A program made the position numbers and the translations under genes. The notes under the pieces were generated by a model. That model worked only from the letters and a program-made list of their open reading frames with translations. It was not told where the DNA came from and did no database searches. A stretch of DNA of 7,749 nt from Verrucomicrobiota bacterium. GTDB taxonomy: Bacteria; Verrucomicrobiota; Verrucomicrobiia; Limisphaerales; UBA9464. Each line of letters begins with the position of its first letter. Position 1 is the first letter of the stretch. Shown here one piece after another: positions 6,478-7,749 of the stretch. The DNA lies in NCBI GenBank assembly GCA_017302195.1, contig JAFLEG010000177.1:1-7749 (forward strand). Direction: 5' to 3'.

Positions 6478-7659
6478 GTGAATCCCCTCCGGTTGTCCGC
6501 CAGCCTGCTCGCCGCCGCCGCATTGCCCGTGTCCGCCGCGCCCATCCTGCCGGGAATCGGACAGGCCATGGAGGCGATGATCGCCACCAACGAGATCGCC
6601 GGCGCGGTCACCGTGGTGGTCGGCAGGGACGGCGTGCTGCACCTGGAAGGCACTGGATTTGCCGATGTCGCCCAGAAGAAGCCCATGACCGCCGACACCC
6701 TGTTCTGGATCGCCTCCATGACCAAGCCGATCACCGGCGTCGCCGTGTTGATGCTTCAGGATGACGGCAAGCTGGACGTCAACGATCCGGTGTCGAAGTA
6801 CCTGCCCGAGTTTGCCACCCTGCGAAGCCCCTCTGGAAAGCCCGCGCCAATCACCATCACCCAGATCCTCACCCATACCTCCGGCCTCGGCGAGGCGGGC
6901 GGTCCCCAGGCCCAGGCTGCCAAAACGCTGGGGGACCTGGTGCCCCTCTGGCTCGCCGCGCCGATGCAGTACGAACCCGGCGAACGGTGGCGCTACACCC
7001 AGAGCGGGATCAACGCCGCCGCACGCATCGTCGAGGTGGTAAGCGGGAAATCCTTCGACGCCTTCCTCCAGGAGCGCCTGTTCGGTCCGCTGGGCATGAA
7101 GCACACCACGTTCTATCTGGACGATGCCGCGCGGGCGCAGCGGGTCACCGCCTACGCGAAGAACAAGGACAGCGGCCTGCTGGAAGCGGTGCCGCCGCGT
7201 CCGGAGTTCGGCCCCCGCGACCGTCCGCCCCAGGGGAACGGCGGGCTCTACTCGACCGCCGCCGACTATGCGCGCTTCTGCCAACTGCTGCTCAACGGCG
7301 GCACCCTGGAGGGAAGGCGCTTCCTGAGCGCCGCCGCCATGAACCGACTCTCCACACCGCAGACCGGGGACCTTCCCACCGGATTCTTCCAAAACGACAC
7401 CTGGGGACAGCACGGCCGCAACTACGGCTGGGGCCTCGGCACCTGCGTGCTGCGGACCCCGCACAACGGCGTGGCGGCGATGCTCTCGCCCGGGACCTAT
7501 GGCCACGGAGGCGCCTGGGGAACGCAGGCGTGGGTGGATCCGGTCCGGGGCGTCGCCTACGTGCTCATGGTGCAGCGCTCGAACTTCCCGAACAGCGATG
7601 CCAGCGAGGTGCGGCGCGTCTTCCAGCAGTCCGCCTCCGACGCCCTGCCGAAGCAGTAG
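6478..7659 (+). CDS. Secreted serine hydrolase of the class C beta-lactamase / D-Ala-D-Ala carboxypeptidase-like family
   Basis: The product has 393 residues, close to the usual size of the family. Residues 1-21 form a signal peptide (LRLSASLLAAAALPVSA before AP), so it acts outside the cytoplasm. The serine-lysine motif is S80-M-T-K83 in LFWIASMTKPITG. The second motif is Y173 in RWRYTQSG. The third, which replaces the KTG of true beta-lactamases, is H343-G-G345 in YGHGGAWGTQ, typical of EstB-like esterases and peptidases. Other family landmarks are LTHTSGLG (131-138) and RLFGPLGM (200-207). Substrate is open: ester, D-amino-acid peptide or amide; there is no specific sign of antibiotic resistance. 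I chose GTG at 6478 with GAGGGA 11 nt upstream. The frame is open back to TTG 6298 inside repeat copy 2, and TTG 6427 with AGGAG is an alternative start, but both put an Arg-rich stretch ahead of the signal peptide. The stop codon lies inside repeat copy 3. Confidence 0.88.
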   Translation: MNPLRLSASLLAAAALPVSAAPILPGIGQAMEAMIATNEIAGAVTVVVGRDGVLHLEGTGFADVAQKKPMTADTLFWIASMTKPITGVAVLMLQDDGKLDVNDPVSKYLPEFATLRSPSGKPAPITITQILTHTSGLGEAGGPQAQAAKTLGDLVPLWLAAPMQYEPGERWRYTQSGINAAARIVEVVSGKSFDAFLQERLFGPLGMKHTTFYLDDAARAQRVTAYAKNKDSGLLEAVPPRPEFGPRDRPPQGNGGLYSTAADYARFCQLLLNGGTLEGRRFLSAAAMNRLSTPQTGDLPTGFFQNDTWGQHGRNYGWGLGTCVLRTPHNGVAAMLSPGTYGHGGAWGTQAWVDPVRGVAYVLMVQRSNFPNSDASEVRRVFQQSASDALPKQ

Positions 7660-7749
7660 GGCTGGGCTTCTGCACGCCCCCATATTCTGCCGCCCGACGT
7701 GTGGAGTCGCTCCGGGCAATGGGGGAAGCCCTGCGGGTCGGTGCTTCCC
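7654..7749 (+). repeat. Structured intergenic repeat, copy 3 (truncated by window edge)
   Basis: The sequence from GTAGGG (7656) aligns without gaps to the left 94 bp of copies 1 and 2, about 86% identical to copy 2 (13 differences). Its TAG (7657-7659) is the stop codon of the serine hydrolase gene, so the element begins on the gene's end. H2 is kept as GGGAAGC (7723-7729) with GCTTCCC (7743-7749), but H1 is degraded: GGGCTG at 7659-7664 faces CGCCCC at 7675-7680 with a C-C mismatch. The 3' half, with P2's second strand and H3, lies beyond the window. Confidence 0.8.

Noticed and set aside
6412..7719. Minus-strand open frame of 435 codons opposite the serine hydrolase
   Set aside because: The plus strand carries all three catalytic motifs and a signal peptide; the antisense product is His/Gly/Arg-rich with no motif, and it starts inside repeat copy 3.
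6083..7749. Integron cassette array with repeats as attC sites
   Set aside because: Gene-repeat order and orientation are suggestive, but the ends (TGGTAGGG/CCCTACCA) lack the attC core GTTRRRY/RYYYAAC and no integrase is present.

Overview
The window looks like a chromosomal segment of a GC-rich, free-living bacterium, most plausibly a member of the Verrucomicrobiota, with Planctomycetota as the main alternative. This is inference from content only: a very large secreted RHS-type protein with an N-terminal C39-like peptidase domain, a secreted clan GH-D/GH36-like glycosidase, a secreted serine hydrolase of the beta-lactamase fold, weak Shine-Dalgarno sequences, and an interspersed intergenic repeat. 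No marker gene is present to fix the taxonomy.

Layout. Positions 1-2208 (minus strand) hold the first 736 codons of a secreted RHS/YD-repeat protein whose C-terminus lies beyond the left edge. A 334-bp gap (2209-2542) carries an AT-richer promoter-like stretch and a tiny degenerate repeat. An MFS transporter follows on the minus strand (2543-3814). It is divergent, across 139 bp, from a secreted glycoside-hydrolase-like protein on the plus strand (3954-6080). The 397-bp gap after that gene is almost filled by two tandem copies of a roughly 165-bp element. Next is a secreted class C beta-lactamase-fold serine hydrolase (6478-7659, plus). A third copy of the element starts on that gene's stop codon and runs off the right edge.

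How the parts relate. The divergent transporter/glycosidase pair could be a small glycan-use unit (export of a hydrolase, uptake of a product), but no substrate can be named. The serine hydrolase is codirectional with the glycosidase but separated by the repeats, so cotranscription is uncertain. The RHS gene differs from the rest in codon use and may be an independently acquired surface or toxin-type protein.

The most interesting signal is the repeat. Its ends are inverted repeats (TGGTAGGG / CCCTACCA), and between them lie three hairpins and an enclosing helix that together form a cloverleaf-like fold. The two complete copies differ at about 16 of 164 positions, yet the differences largely spare or compensate the stems. 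All three copies have the same orientation and two begin within 2 bp of a stop codon.
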